Source: JADLGL01 sp963732865 (GTDB lineage Bacteria > Pseudomonadota > Alphaproteobacteria > Rhizobiales > Kaistiaceae). Taken from it: 64,000 nt of DNA. The DNA lies in contig CAVTBC010000004.1 in the NCBI GenBank assembly GCA_963732865.1, positions 868,001 through 932,000 of the forward strand. The letters are read 5' to 3'. Every line of letters starts with the position of its first letter. The stretch's first letter is position 1. Both the position numbers and the translations under genes were made by a program. The notes beneath the pieces are model-generated. The model had not been told where the DNA came from. It worked only from the letters and a program-made list of their open reading frames with translations, and did not search any database. Shown here piece after piece: positions 16,549-24,871 of the stretch.

Positions 16549-16884
16549 CTAGCCAAGCGCGGCGAGTGCGTCGGCCTCGGTGTCGACGACGGCGATGATC
16601 GTGTCGGCGCCCGTCGCATCCAGGACTTTGCGCGCGGCATCGTTGGGATTGATCAGGACCAGCTTGCCGCCATGCAGGTTCATGGTCTTGGCGGTTTTCA
16701 CCAGAACGCGGACGCCCATGGAGGCAAGGAAGGTCACGTCACTGAAATCCACCGCGACCTTGTTGCGGCTGCCGGCGATGACGCTGAAGCGCAGGTCAAC
16801 GTCACCGGCGCCGGCGATGTCGAAAGACCCGTCAAGCGCGACCTTCAACACGTCGCCAGCCAGTTCTTCTTGCCTCATTTCCAT
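16549..16884 (-). CDS. STAS-domain anti-anti-sigma factor (RsbV-like)
   Basis: A single STAS domain of about 111 residues. KVALDGSFDIAGAGDVD is the first strand-helix unit and VAVDFSDVTFLASMGVRVL holds the phosphorylatable serine (about Ser55 from this start). ATG codons exist at 16905 and 16884; the latter has AAGG six bases upstream and gives a normal N-terminus. The kinase gene follows after five bases. Phosphorylation by that kinase and dephosphorylation by the neighbouring SpoIIE phosphatase is the standard partner-switch scheme. Confidence 0.88.
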   Translation of the reverse strand: MEMRQEELAGDVLKVALDGSFDIAGAGDVDLRFSVIAGSRNKVAVDFSDVTFLASMGVRVLVKTAKTMNLHGGKLVLINPNDAARKVLDATGADTIIAVVDTEADALAALG

Positions 16885-16985
16885 CGGTTGCCTTGTCCCC
16901 GCCAACAGTCCCGCGCGCCAATGACGCCGGATTCCTCAATAGCATCAATCGATCATTGGAAAATACTGCAATCCGGCGGGCGTGC

Positions 16986-19154
16986 CTAATGCGCCGGCTC
17001 GGGCGTTCTTTCCTCGGTTTCCAGGGCGTAGTCATGCGCCCGCGCGCGCATCGTCTCGTAGAACTTGGCGAGCAGGCGATCAGGAAAGCCGATCAGCGAA
17101 ATGCAGCGGTCAATCGCGGCCTTGCCGTCGCGGCCTTCGCGCAGCTCTCGCACGGCCTCGATATGCGCCGCCTCCAGTGCCTTGAACTCAGCGGTGGCTG
17201 CAAGCCGCTCGTCGCCGACGAGGATGTGGATTGGTTCGCGGTTGGTCTTGCCCTTGAGCGACAGAGAGCCGGCCTCAAGAAAGGCGAGGTCGCTGGCGCC
17301 GGCGCGCGTCGCCTCGACGACGACGATGTCGTAGCCGACGGTCTTGCACGCGCCTTCGACGCGGGAGGCGACGTTCACTGTGTCGCCGACGCAGGAATAG
17401 TCGAACCGCGTTTCGAGACCGAGATTGCCGACCAGCGCCTCGCCGGTGGAGATACCGATGCCGATCGCGATCTCGTCGCTCTTGTGGCCGTCGGCGCGAA
17501 GGCGGAAACCGTCGCGGGCGTTGAGGTCGGCGAGTCGCGTGCGCATGTGGAGCGCGGCGACGCAGGCGCGGCGGGCGTGGTTCGCAACGTCCACCGGCGC
17601 GTTCCAGAATGCCATGATGGCGTCGCCGATGAACTTGTCGATGGTGCCGAACTGCTCGGTGATGCAGGCGCCCAGCGCGCCGAACAGGGTGTTGAGCATG
17701 GCGACGAGATTCGGCGGCGTGAAGTCCTCCGAGACGGTAGTGAAATTGCGCACGTCGCAGAACATGATCGACAGGTCGCGCGTTTCGCCGCCAAGGCGCA
17801 GCTTGGAGCCGCTCTTTTCGATCTGCGCCAGGAGCTTCGGGTCCACGTAGGTGCCGAAGGCGGCGCGGATCTTCCGCTTGTCGGCGTCGGTAACGACGAA
17901 GCGGAGGAAGATCATCAGGGTGTAAATGATGAAGGTGCCAAGCAGCGGAAAACTCGGATCGACGAGAACGCCCTTGGCGACAAAGGCCCACCAGGATGCG
18001 CCGACCACACCCGCGAGCAGGACCGCGCCGACAAGGAAAGAGATCAGCGGCCCGGTGAGCATGATGACGGCGATGATCACCAGCGAGATGAGGAGGAAGG
18101 CGAGGACCTCCAGCCCGCTGACCCAGTCGGCGCGCTGCAGGAAATCGCCCGCCAGGATCTGCTGCAGCGCCTGCACATGGATTTCCACGCCGGCCATGTC
18201 GACACCGAGCGGGGTGCCGCGGATGTCGAGGAGCCCGGCCGCCGACGTTCCGATGAAGACGATATTGCCCTGGATCAGCGGCGCGTAGTCGGACCAGGCG
18301 TCACCGAGGATGTTGCGGGCCGAGACGTATAGATCATGCGGCGTCTTCTGATAGTAGAGCCACAGCGAGCCATCGGGCGTGGTGGGCACTTCATAGGGGC
18401 CGACGCGGACGGACTGGACCGTGCCGAATCCGGTCTGGTCGGCGAATATCACGGGCGTCGCCACGCCGAGCGCCACGCGCAGCGCTTCGATCGAAAGCGA
18501 CGGGAAAAGCGCGGTACCGTTGGTCCAGAGCAACGGCAGCCGGCGGATCGCACCGACGCTTCCCGTAGGCTCGAGGCTGATGGCGCCAAGGCCGTGGGCC
18601 GCCTCGACCAGCATCGGCAGCGACATGGTCGTGTTGCGCATATAGGGCACGAGCAGCCGGTTGTTTGGCCCGACGACCGCCGGGACGGTCTTGGCTTCCT
18701 CGGGCACTGGACCGACGCCGGGATTGATGCTGAAGCCCAGGACGGAAGGCGAAGCGGCGAGCGCGGCGGCGAACATCTGATCATAGTCGGGCAGGGCGGC
18801 ATCGTTCGCGGTGTCGCCGGTGGCGGCGAGACGGCTCGGCGAGAGGCGGTCGGGTTCGGGGAAGAGACCATCGATGACGACGGACGCCGCCCCCAGATCC
18901 GTCAGCCTCTGGATGAGCGTCGCCATCAGGTCGCGTGGCCACGGCCATTGGCCGATTTCGGCCAGCGAGGCTTCATCAATGTCGATGATACGGACCGGGA
19001 AATCCTGTCCTTCACGCGGATGGATGCGCTGATAGGAATCGAAGGTCAGGTCGCGGAGCGTCTGCACGGGATAGGGATCGGCCAGGCGCAGCCAACCAAG
19101 CAGCGCGACGACGATCAGGCCGATGAGAACCGGGATGAAGCGACGCTTCCACAT
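16986..19154 (-). CDS. CHASE2-domain class III adenylate/guanylate cyclase
   Basis: A 722-residue membrane cyclase. An N-terminal membrane helix (FIPVLIGLIVVALLGWLRL) leads into a periplasmic CHASE2 sensor (FDSYQRIHPR...IDIDEASLAEIGQWPWPR to about residue 330). Three membrane helices follow (about 345-420), then a cytoplasmic cyclase domain from residue 461. Metal-binding Asp467 (FCDV) and Asp511 (KFIGDAIMAF) and the transition-state pair Asn594/Arg598 (VNVASR) are present. The residue that is Asp in class IIIa and Thr in IIIb is Ser587 here, suggesting the IIIb group. The STAS and kinase genes lie downstream on the same strand, so a shared transcript is possible. Confidence 0.93.
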   Translation of the reverse strand: MWKRRFIPVLIGLIVVALLGWLRLADPYPVQTLRDLTFDSYQRIHPREGQDFPVRIIDIDEASLAEIGQWPWPRDLMATLIQRLTDLGAASVVIDGLFPEPDRLSPSRLAATGDTANDAALPDYDQMFAAALAASPSVLGFSINPGVGPVPEEAKTVPAVVGPNNRLLVPYMRNTTMSLPMLVEAAHGLGAISLEPTGSVGAIRRLPLLWTNGTALFPSLSIEALRVALGVATPVIFADQTGFGTVQSVRVGPYEVPTTPDGSLWLYYQKTPHDLYVSARNILGDAWSDYAPLIQGNIVFIGTSAAGLLDIRGTPLGVDMAGVEIHVQALQQILAGDFLQRADWVSGLEVLAFLLISLVIIAVIMLTGPLISFLVGAVLLAGVVGASWWAFVAKGVLVDPSFPLLGTFIIYTLMIFLRFVVTDADKRKIRAAFGTYVDPKLLAQIEKSGSKLRLGGETRDLSIMFCDVRNFTTVSEDFTPPNLVAMLNTLFGALGACITEQFGTIDKFIGDAIMAFWNAPVDVANHARRACVAALHMRTRLADLNARDGFRLRADGHKSDEIAIGIGISTGEALVGNLGLETRFDYSCVGDTVNVASRVEGACKTVGYDIVVVEATRAGASDLAFLEAGSLSLKGKTNREPIHILVGDERLAATAEFKALEAAHIEAVRELREGRDGKAAIDRCISLIGFPDRLLAKFYETMRARAHDYALETEERTPEPAH

Positions 19155-19272
19155 CCCTTCTGACTAGCGCGTTTCCCGGCGCGGGGTAACTGCGCGCGTT
19201 CGGATATCCCAGCCGCTGCGACCGCCGTTGGTGATAGAAGGGGTGGACGCGAAATCCGCTTTCGGAGCTGCC

Positions 19273-20007
19273 ATGAAACTCAGCGCATTCGTGCTCGACG
19301 GCCACCCGTTCGACATCCGGCCCGCGCCGGTCGAGCGCGACTGGATGGACGCGACGCAAGAGCGGTTCGCCTATCGCTGCCTGCCGCTCAACATCGCCAA
19401 TGCCCATGGCTGGGAGATCCTTTGCCAGGCCGGCTTCACCGCCGTTTGGAACGGCGGCAACGATCTGGGCGCGATCAGCATCGTCGGCGACCCGGGGACG
19501 CATTCGCCCGTCGTCAGCCATTTCGGCAGCGGCGTGCTAACCTTCCATGTGCCCTGCCTTTTTCGCACCGAGCCGGGCTACGATTTGATGGTGCAGGGCC
19601 CGGTCAACCGGCCGAAGCACGGCATCGCGCCGTTGGCCGGCGTTGTCGAATCCGACTGGTCGCCGTTTTCGTTCACGATGAACTGGCGGTTCACCGCGCC
19701 AGCGATCCCGGTGCGGTTCGAGAAGGGGGAGGCCTATTGCAACGTCCTTCCCGTCAAGCGGGGTGAGTTGGAACAGATGGAGCCGGAACTCCGCCTGCTG
19801 TCGCAGGACGCCGAGCTCAAGGCCCAGCATGAGGCTTGGTCACAGAGCCGGCAGCAGTTCAATGCCGATCTGAAAGTGCCGGACTCCGAGGCTCAGTCGG
19901 AAAAATGGCAGCGCAAATATTACCACGGCCTCGCGCCCGACGGCCGGCCACTTGCGCCGGAAGACCACCATACGCGCCTGCGGCTGCGGCCGTTCCGGCG
20001 AAGCTAA
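19273..20007 (+). CDS. DUF6065 family protein
   Basis: A 244-residue soluble protein that I place in DUF6065, a family of unknown function. Recognisable stretches are RCLPLNIANAHGWEI, SHFGSGVLTFHVP, LFRTEPGYDLMVQGP and NWRFTAPAIPVRFEKGEAY. The C-terminal third is charged and the protein ends with an arginine-rich tail. The ATG at 19273 has GGAG five bases upstream and is preferred to a start at 19228. It sits between the cyclase and FecR genes, which run the other way. A relation to the signalling genes is unproven. Confidence 0.75.
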   Translation: MKLSAFVLDGHPFDIRPAPVERDWMDATQERFAYRCLPLNIANAHGWEILCQAGFTAVWNGGNDLGAISIVGDPGTHSPVVSHFGSGVLTFHVPCLFRTEPGYDLMVQGPVNRPKHGIAPLAGVVESDWSPFSFTMNWRFTAPAIPVRFEKGEAYCNVLPVKRGELEQMEPELRLLSQDAELKAQHEAWSQSRQQFNADLKVPDSEAQSEKWQRKYYHGLAPDGRPLAPEDHHTRLRLRPFRRS

Positions 20008-20081
20008 GCCGGCGAACGTTTTCCGGCAGCAGACGATTTTAACGGCGCCCAGCAGCCAGGGCGCGGCCCCTTTCGGCAACA

Positions 20082-21272
20082 TCAATGATGATTTCCAAAC
20101 TGGTTGCCGTTGTTGTTGCCATTATTGTTCCCCCAGTTCCCGTTATTGTTGCCCGTGCCGCCGTGATTGTAGTTGTTCCCGTTGTTCTGATGGGGACCGC
20201 TATCGTCATGGCATGCGTCGGAACCTCCAGCATGCGTGTCATGCGCGCATGACTCGACTGGCGGTGGAGGCGGCGGCGGTGGAGGCGGCGGCGGTGGAGG
20301 CGGCGGCGGTGGAGGCGGCGGCGGTGGAGGCGGCGGCGGTGGAGGCGGCGGCGGTGGAGGCGGCGGCGGTGGAGGCGGCGGCGGTGGAGGCGGCGGCGGC
20401 GGCGGTGGAGGCGGCGGCGGTGGAGGCGGCGGCGGTGGAGGCGGCGGCGGCGGCGGTGGGGGCGGCGGCGGTGGAGGCGGCGGCGGCGGTGGCGGTGGAG
20501 GCGGCGACACAGGGCCGGCGAACCGTTCGGTGGGATCCTCGGTGCATTCACCCGTGTCCGGCGCGCGGAACTCGTTTCTCAGCCCGAGCTGGAATAGCGC
20601 GTATGGGAACTGGGCCAGGGTGATGTCGCGCCGCCGACGGTCATTGAACACTTCGTTGGCGTCAGTGGTCGTGGAGATCGTCCCAACGGCGCAGCGATCG
20701 GTGAGGAACGTGCAGGCGGTTGCGTCTTCCGGACAGAGGAATGCGGCGCCTTGCAAGACGATGGCGTTGACGATTCCATTCAGCCAACTTACCGAGAAGT
20801 CCACGATCGTGCCGCGAAAGCCGATGGTGCCGGTTGGTGTCTGCACCGTGTAGGCATCATGCGGGCTGTCGCCGGAGATCCAGCGGAATGTGCCGCCGAG
20901 GGCGTTGACGGTAAGATTGGAGAACGAACTCGGATCCCGAAGCAGATATTGTTCGATGACGAGCGCGGAGTTCGGACCGATCACCATGCGGGTGTTGTCG
21001 ACGAAGATAATCTGCACCTCGCCCTGGGCGCCGGTGGTGATCGTTTGACCCTGGAAGAGGTCGCTGCCCTGGATGATGGTGACTTGCTGGCCGCCTAGCT
21101 CCCCGACCGCTTGGGGAATCACGGCAAGAGCAGTTCCGAGCGGCACATCGGCACTGGCAGTGCCAGGGATTGCGACGAAGCCGCCGATGGCAAACACGGT
21201 ACTCAGCAAATATCTACGGATGCCCGTAGAGGCCCGCCAATAGCGGAAACGGAACTGTCGCGTTTCGCTCAT
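20082..21272 (-). CDS. FecR-domain protein with 82-proline tract
   Basis: A 396-residue exported protein. A signal sequence (STVFAIGGFVAIPGTASA) precedes a FecR domain (residues ~45-190), with GQTITTGAQGEVQIIFVDN, MVIGPNSALVIEQYLL and TPTGTIGFRGT. Residues 257-338 are 82 uninterrupted prolines, followed by a His/Asn/Gly-rich tail of 58 residues. No TonB receptor or sigma factor of the FecIR type is near. It begins four bases inside the end of an upstream FecR paralogue (ATGA overlap), so the two are translationally coupled. A stiff polyproline spacer linking an anchored FecR domain to a metal- or polymer-binding tail is one reading. Confidence 0.85.
   Translation of the reverse strand: MSETRQFRFRYWRASTGIRRYLLSTVFAIGGFVAIPGTASADVPLGTALAVIPQAVGELGGQQVTIIQGSDLFQGQTITTGAQGEVQIIFVDNTRMVIGPNSALVIEQYLLRDPSSFSNLTVNALGGTFRWISGDSPHDAYTVQTPTGTIGFRGTIVDFSVSWLNGIVNAIVLQGAAFLCPEDATACTFLTDRCAVGTISTTTDANEVFNDRRRRDITLAQFPYALFQLGLRNEFRAPDTGECTEDPTERFAGPVSPPPPPPPPPPPPPPPPPPPPPPPPPPPPPPPPPPPPPPPPPPPPPPPPPPPPPPPPPPPPPPPPPPPPPPPPPPPPPPPPPPVESCAHDTHAGGSDACHDDSGPHQNNGNNYNHGGTGNNNGNWGNNNGNNNGNQFGNHH
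20259..20504 (-). repeat. 15-bp tandem repeat encoding 82 prolines
   Basis: A minisatellite whose plus-strand unit is GGAGGCGGCGGCGGT, repeated with few changes over about 246 bases. On the minus strand it reads CCG CCG CCG CCT CCA, all proline, with no interruption across 82 codons; one unit has CCC. Length polymorphism by slippage would change proline number in steps of five without breaking the frame. The tract also gives meaningless poly-Gly and poly-Ala readings in other frames. Confidence 0.95.
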
Positions 21273-22558
21273 GCAAGTTGGCGCATCAGCGCCGGTAGCG
21301 GCGCCAAGGCGTCGGTCACTTTGGTATCTCCAAGGACAGGGATTGGGTCGATAAGGATGACGAAGCGAGGTTCGTCGGCCGGCAACAACTCGGCGCCGAC
21401 GAGGTAGCAGGGGCCATCCGGGCCATCACAGTCCAGGCACGGACCATCGGTGATACAGGCGTAGTAACCGCCGTCGCCGAGGACGATGTCGGCACAGCCG
21501 TAGGACGGTTCGCACCAGTAGCCGTAGCCTGATCCGCAGCTCTCGCTGGAACAGCAGCTCTCGCTGGAACAGCTCTCCGGGTCAGGCGGATAGGGGGTCG
21601 GATCGCAGACGTCGCCGATGCCGTCATCGTCGGCGTCGGCCTGATCGGGATTGGCGTCGTTGGGACAATTGTCGCCCTCAACGATACCGTCCAGATCGGG
21701 ATCGAAATCCGGGTCGAACGCTTCGGATGGCGGCGTGCTGCTTGAGGCGCTCGACGACGAGCTGGCTGGTGGCGGCGTGCTTGACGACGACGAGTCCGGC
21801 GCGGGGACGAGATCTTCGAGATAGGTCAGGCACTGCTCCGGGTCGGCGACGCGGAATTGCTCAAGCAAATGATGTTGTGTATCGGCGAAGGGGAACACTT
21901 CTCCCGCCAGGCCGACGCGGATTCCCTCTTCGCGGATCACCTCGGCCTCGTCGCCGCCGACGGTGCCGATCGAGCAGCGAGTGTCGACATAGATGCAAGC
22001 GAGCGTGGTGTCCGCCGGGCACAGATAAATCGAGCCGAGATAGACGATGACGTCGGTGATGTCGTTGATCAGGTCAACGAAACCGTCGACTTCAGTACCG
22101 CGGAAGCCGATCGTTCCATTCGGGGTGGTGACCGTGTAGGCCTCATGCGGGCTGTTGCCGGTAATGAAGCGGAAGGCGCCGCCAAGGACGTTGACCGTCA
22201 GATCCTGCACCGTCGTCGGGTCGCGCAGCAGATAGCGCTCGATCACCAGCGACGAGTTGGGGCCGAGCACCATTCGCGTGTTGTCGACGAATTGGATCTG
22301 CACTTCGCCGTTCGCGTCGGTGGTAATCGTCTGCCCTTCGAAGAGATCGGCGCCGGTCATCAACGTGACGTTGGCGCCGTCGAGTTCGCCGGTCGCCAGA
22401 GGTCGGACGCCAACTGCCGTTCCGATCGGTTGCGCTTGCGCAACGCTCGCCCAGGCTAACAGGGCGGCGACAACCATAGTCAGTCGGATCGTCAATCCGC
22501 GAACGCCAAGCCGCGAAGTTAGAGGTCGCGCGTCTCGCCTATCCCGCATGTGAGCCAT
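21269..22558 (-). CDS. FecR-domain protein with thrombospondin type-3-like and Cys-rich tail
   Basis: A 429-residue exported protein, paralogous to its downstream neighbour. After a signal sequence (LTMVVAALLAWASVAQA) comes a FecR domain (~45-190) containing GQTITTDANGEVQIQFVDN, MVLGPNSSLVIERYLL and TPNGTIGFRGTEVD. The C-terminal part differs from the paralogue: a Ser-rich linker, then a calcium-type Asp repeat (DPDLDGIVEGDNCPNDANPD followed by ADADDDGIGDVCD), then a cysteine-rich segment (CSSESCCSSESCGSG). The TSP3-like repeat suggests calcium binding outside the cytoplasm. It is the first gene of the two-gene FecR operon; the 384 bases upstream separate it from divergent glsA. Confidence 0.85.
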   Translation of the reverse strand: MAHMRDRRDARPLTSRLGVRGLTIRLTMVVAALLAWASVAQAQPIGTAVGVRPLATGELDGANVTLMTGADLFEGQTITTDANGEVQIQFVDNTRMVLGPNSSLVIERYLLRDPTTVQDLTVNVLGGAFRFITGNSPHEAYTVTTPNGTIGFRGTEVDGFVDLINDITDVIVYLGSIYLCPADTTLACIYVDTRCSIGTVGGDEAEVIREEGIRVGLAGEVFPFADTQHHLLEQFRVADPEQCLTYLEDLVPAPDSSSSSTPPPASSSSSASSSTPPSEAFDPDFDPDLDGIVEGDNCPNDANPDQADADDDGIGDVCDPTPYPPDPESCSSESCCSSESCGSGYGYWCEPSYGCADIVLGDGGYYACITDGPCLDCDGPDGPCYLVGAELLPADEPRFVILIDPIPVLGDTKVTDALAPLPALMRQLA

Positions 22559-22942
22559 CCCCAGCCGATACCAAACACCAAGCTGTCAAATTGCATGCAA
22601 TTTTCCAGCCACGTTAACAATCCGGAAACTATAGCGGCGACCGCCAGACACCGCTAGCGACGCCACATCTGGAAACGTCAAAGTGCTTAATCGCACCGGG
22701 ACTGCATGCAATCGAGGAGGTGAAGATTAGTCAGGTCTCATGTCGCTTGGCTAGCGGGCAGTCGTGCCCAGGTCGCCCAAGTTTTAGGCGGCGGCCTAAG
22801 TTGTAGGCATGCCGTGGCCGCTTCGTTCAAAGCGGAGACGGTTCGCACAGGGGATTACCCGGCCCTGATTGCTGGCATGAGTCCTGCCTTTTTTTGCGTG
22901 ATCGCCCCGACCGACCCTTGTGATGGAATTCTCAACTGATGG
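22559..22942. other. Intergenic region between FecR operon and glutaminase gene
   Basis: 384 bases between divergent genes with no convincing coding sequence. It holds a small hairpin TTAGGC-GGCG-GCCTAA at 22784-22799 and a run of seven T near 22887 behind a weak 4-bp stem. Short possible ORFs lack family features. The region must carry the promoters of both flanking units, but I could not place them with confidence. Confidence 0.5.
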
Positions 22943-24841
22943 ATGCACAGCCTAGAGTTCGGGAGCCCGCCGACGATTCATATCTCGGCGAATTCGGAGG
23001 CCCCGCCCTCGGCGGCAATCCAACCTTTCCTGAAGAGCCTGTCCGGGGTGTATTCGGAACTGATGTCGATCGGGGGCGGCGAGGTCGCGACCTACATCCC
23101 CGAACTCGCCAAGGCCGATCCGCTGAAGCTTTCGATCGCGATCGCGACCCTGGACGGCGAGGTCTATGCCGTCGGCGATTACGATACCGAATTCACCATC
23201 CAGTCCATCTCCAAGCCGTTCGCCTATGCCGCCATGCTCGACCGCCTCGGCCGCTCGGAAATGATCCGCCGGGTCGGCGTCGAGCCGACCGGCGAGGCAT
23301 TCAATTCGATCGTCCTCGACGATACCAACCGGCGTCCGTTCAACCCAATGGTCAATGCCGGCGCGATCGCCATTTCCTCGCTGTTTCCCGGCGACAATCT
23401 TGAGACGCGGAGCGAGGCCATGCTGGCAACGCTGTCGCGCTTCGCGGGGCGCAAGCTCAGCATAGACGACAAGGTGTTCCGGTCGGAAGCAAGCACCGGC
23501 CATCGCAACCGTGCGATCGCCTATCTGCTGCTCAATGCGGGCATGCTGGAGGTCGACCCCGAGGCGGCGCTCGACACCTATTTCCGGCAATGCTCGGTCC
23601 TTGTGAACACCAAGGACCTCGCGGTTATGGCGGCGACGCTAGCCAATGGCGGCATCAATCCGCGCACCAATGAGCGGGCGGTTTTGGTCGAAACGATCCC
23701 CGACGTACTCACGGTGATGCTGACTTGCGGCATGTATGATTATGCGGGGCAGTGGGCCTATGAGGCAGGCCTCCCAGCCAAGAGCGGTGTTTCGGGCGGC
23801 GTCATCGCGGTGGTGCCGGGGCAGTTCGGCATCGCCGCCTATTCGCCCAAGCTCGACCGGTTCGGCAACAGCGTGCGGGCCGTCGAAGCCTGCCAGCGTC
23901 TGTCCACGATCTTCTCGTTCCATTCCTATCGGCAGCGAGTCAGCGGCATCAGCGTCAAGATCAGGGAGTGGACCTGCAAGGACCTGCGCTCGCGGCGCTG
24001 GCGGTTGCCTGCGGAACGGGCGCAGCTCGATGAACAGGGCGAGCGCATCCGCGTGCTGGAGGCTCGCGGCGATCTCTCCATCGCGGCCACCGAGCGGGTG
24101 CTGCGGCGGGCCGGCGTCTCGATCGCCGAAGGCAAGCTCACAATCCTCGACATGAAGGGCGTCACCGGCATCGACGCGGGATCGGCCCGGCTGCTCGCCG
24201 ATTTCGGCCGGGCGCTCACGGCCGACGGCAAGACGATCCTCGTCACCAAGCCCGGAGAGCACGGCGTGATCCGCCGGCTGATGGAGGAGGACGGGCGCCT
24301 TCCGTCCGCCTTCACGCTCAAGGACAGCCTCGACGACGCGCTGGAAGTTGCCGAGAACAAGGTACTGGCCGAAGCCGGGATCGGCGACACGGACGATGCC
24401 GTGCCGATCGAACGGGCCTCGCTGTTCGGCGGGCTGTCGGCGGCCGAGCTGGAGCAGCTGATCGACGCCGTCGCGCCGCACAAGCAACCCTACGAGCAGG
24501 GCGAGATGGTTGTGCGGAAGGGTGATGAGACCGACGCGATCTATATCATCGCGTCGGGTATCGTTACCGTGCAGCTGCCGGCCAAGAACGACCGACCAAC
24601 GCGGATCAGTTCGCTCGGACCAGGAGCGATTTTCGGAGAGATGGGCCTGATTGACGGTTCGCCGCGCTCGGCCGACGTGGTCGCCGAGACCGATGCGGAG
24701 TGCTGGGTCTTGTCGATCGACGTGCTCCGTGCCTTCCTGTCCCAGAACCCGGCGATCAACAGTCAGGTTCTGACCAATCTCGTCACCGATCTGTCCGATC
24801 GGCTGCGGCAGTCCAATCGGATGGTGATGTCGCTTCGGTAG
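22943..24841 (+). CDS. glsA: Glutaminase fused to STAS and cNMP-binding domains
   Basis: A 632-residue three-domain protein. Residues ~25-325 are a beta-lactamase-fold glutaminase (glutamine to glutamate plus ammonia) with the nucleophile motif QSISKPF (Ser88, Lys91), FNPMVNAGAIA, and GVSGGVIAVVPGQFGIA. Residues ~365-470 form a STAS domain (ILDMKGVTGIDAGSARLLADFG). Residues ~480-620 form a cNMP-binding domain whose cassette FGEMGLIDGSPRSADVV keeps the binding Glu and Arg. Glutaminases with STAS and cNMP tails exist in other proteobacteria, but the regulatory logic is undescribed to my knowledge. A small cNMP-like protein gene follows after 30 bases. The start codon lacks a strong ribosome-binding site. 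Confidence 0.9.
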   Translation: MHSLEFGSPPTIHISANSEAPPSAAIQPFLKSLSGVYSELMSIGGGEVATYIPELAKADPLKLSIAIATLDGEVYAVGDYDTEFTIQSISKPFAYAAMLDRLGRSEMIRRVGVEPTGEAFNSIVLDDTNRRPFNPMVNAGAIAISSLFPGDNLETRSEAMLATLSRFAGRKLSIDDKVFRSEASTGHRNRAIAYLLLNAGMLEVDPEAALDTYFRQCSVLVNTKDLAVMAATLANGGINPRTNERAVLVETIPDVLTVMLTCGMYDYAGQWAYEAGLPAKSGVSGGVIAVVPGQFGIAAYSPKLDRFGNSVRAVEACQRLSTIFSFHSYRQRVSGISVKIREWTCKDLRSRRWRLPAERAQLDEQGERIRVLEARGDLSIAATERVLRRAGVSIAEGKLTILDMKGVTGIDAGSARLLADFGRALTADGKTILVTKPGEHGVIRRLMEEDGRLPSAFTLKDSLDDALEVAENKVLAEAGIGDTDDAVPIERASLFGGLSAAELEQLIDAVAPHKQPYEQGEMVVRKGDETDAIYIIASGIVTVQLPAKNDRPTRISSLGPGAIFGEMGLIDGSPRSADVVAETDAECWVLSIDVLRAFLSQNPAINSQVLTNLVTDLSDRLRQSNRMVMSLR

Positions 24842-24871
24842 GTCTGAGTCTGATTCAAGAAAGGGCTGCAA

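Noticed and set aside
20259..20504. Tandem repeats considered as a CRISPR array
   Set aside because: No unique spacers; the units are contiguous 15-mers in a coding frame.
20236..20853. Plus-strand frame with a long poly-glycine stretch, and a minus-strand Ala/Ser frame
   Set aside because: Both are other-frame readings of the polyproline minisatellite; the FecR frame has a signal peptide and domain.
22880..22895. T-run near 22887 as a rho-independent terminator
   Set aside because: The preceding stem is only about four base pairs, too weak to call.
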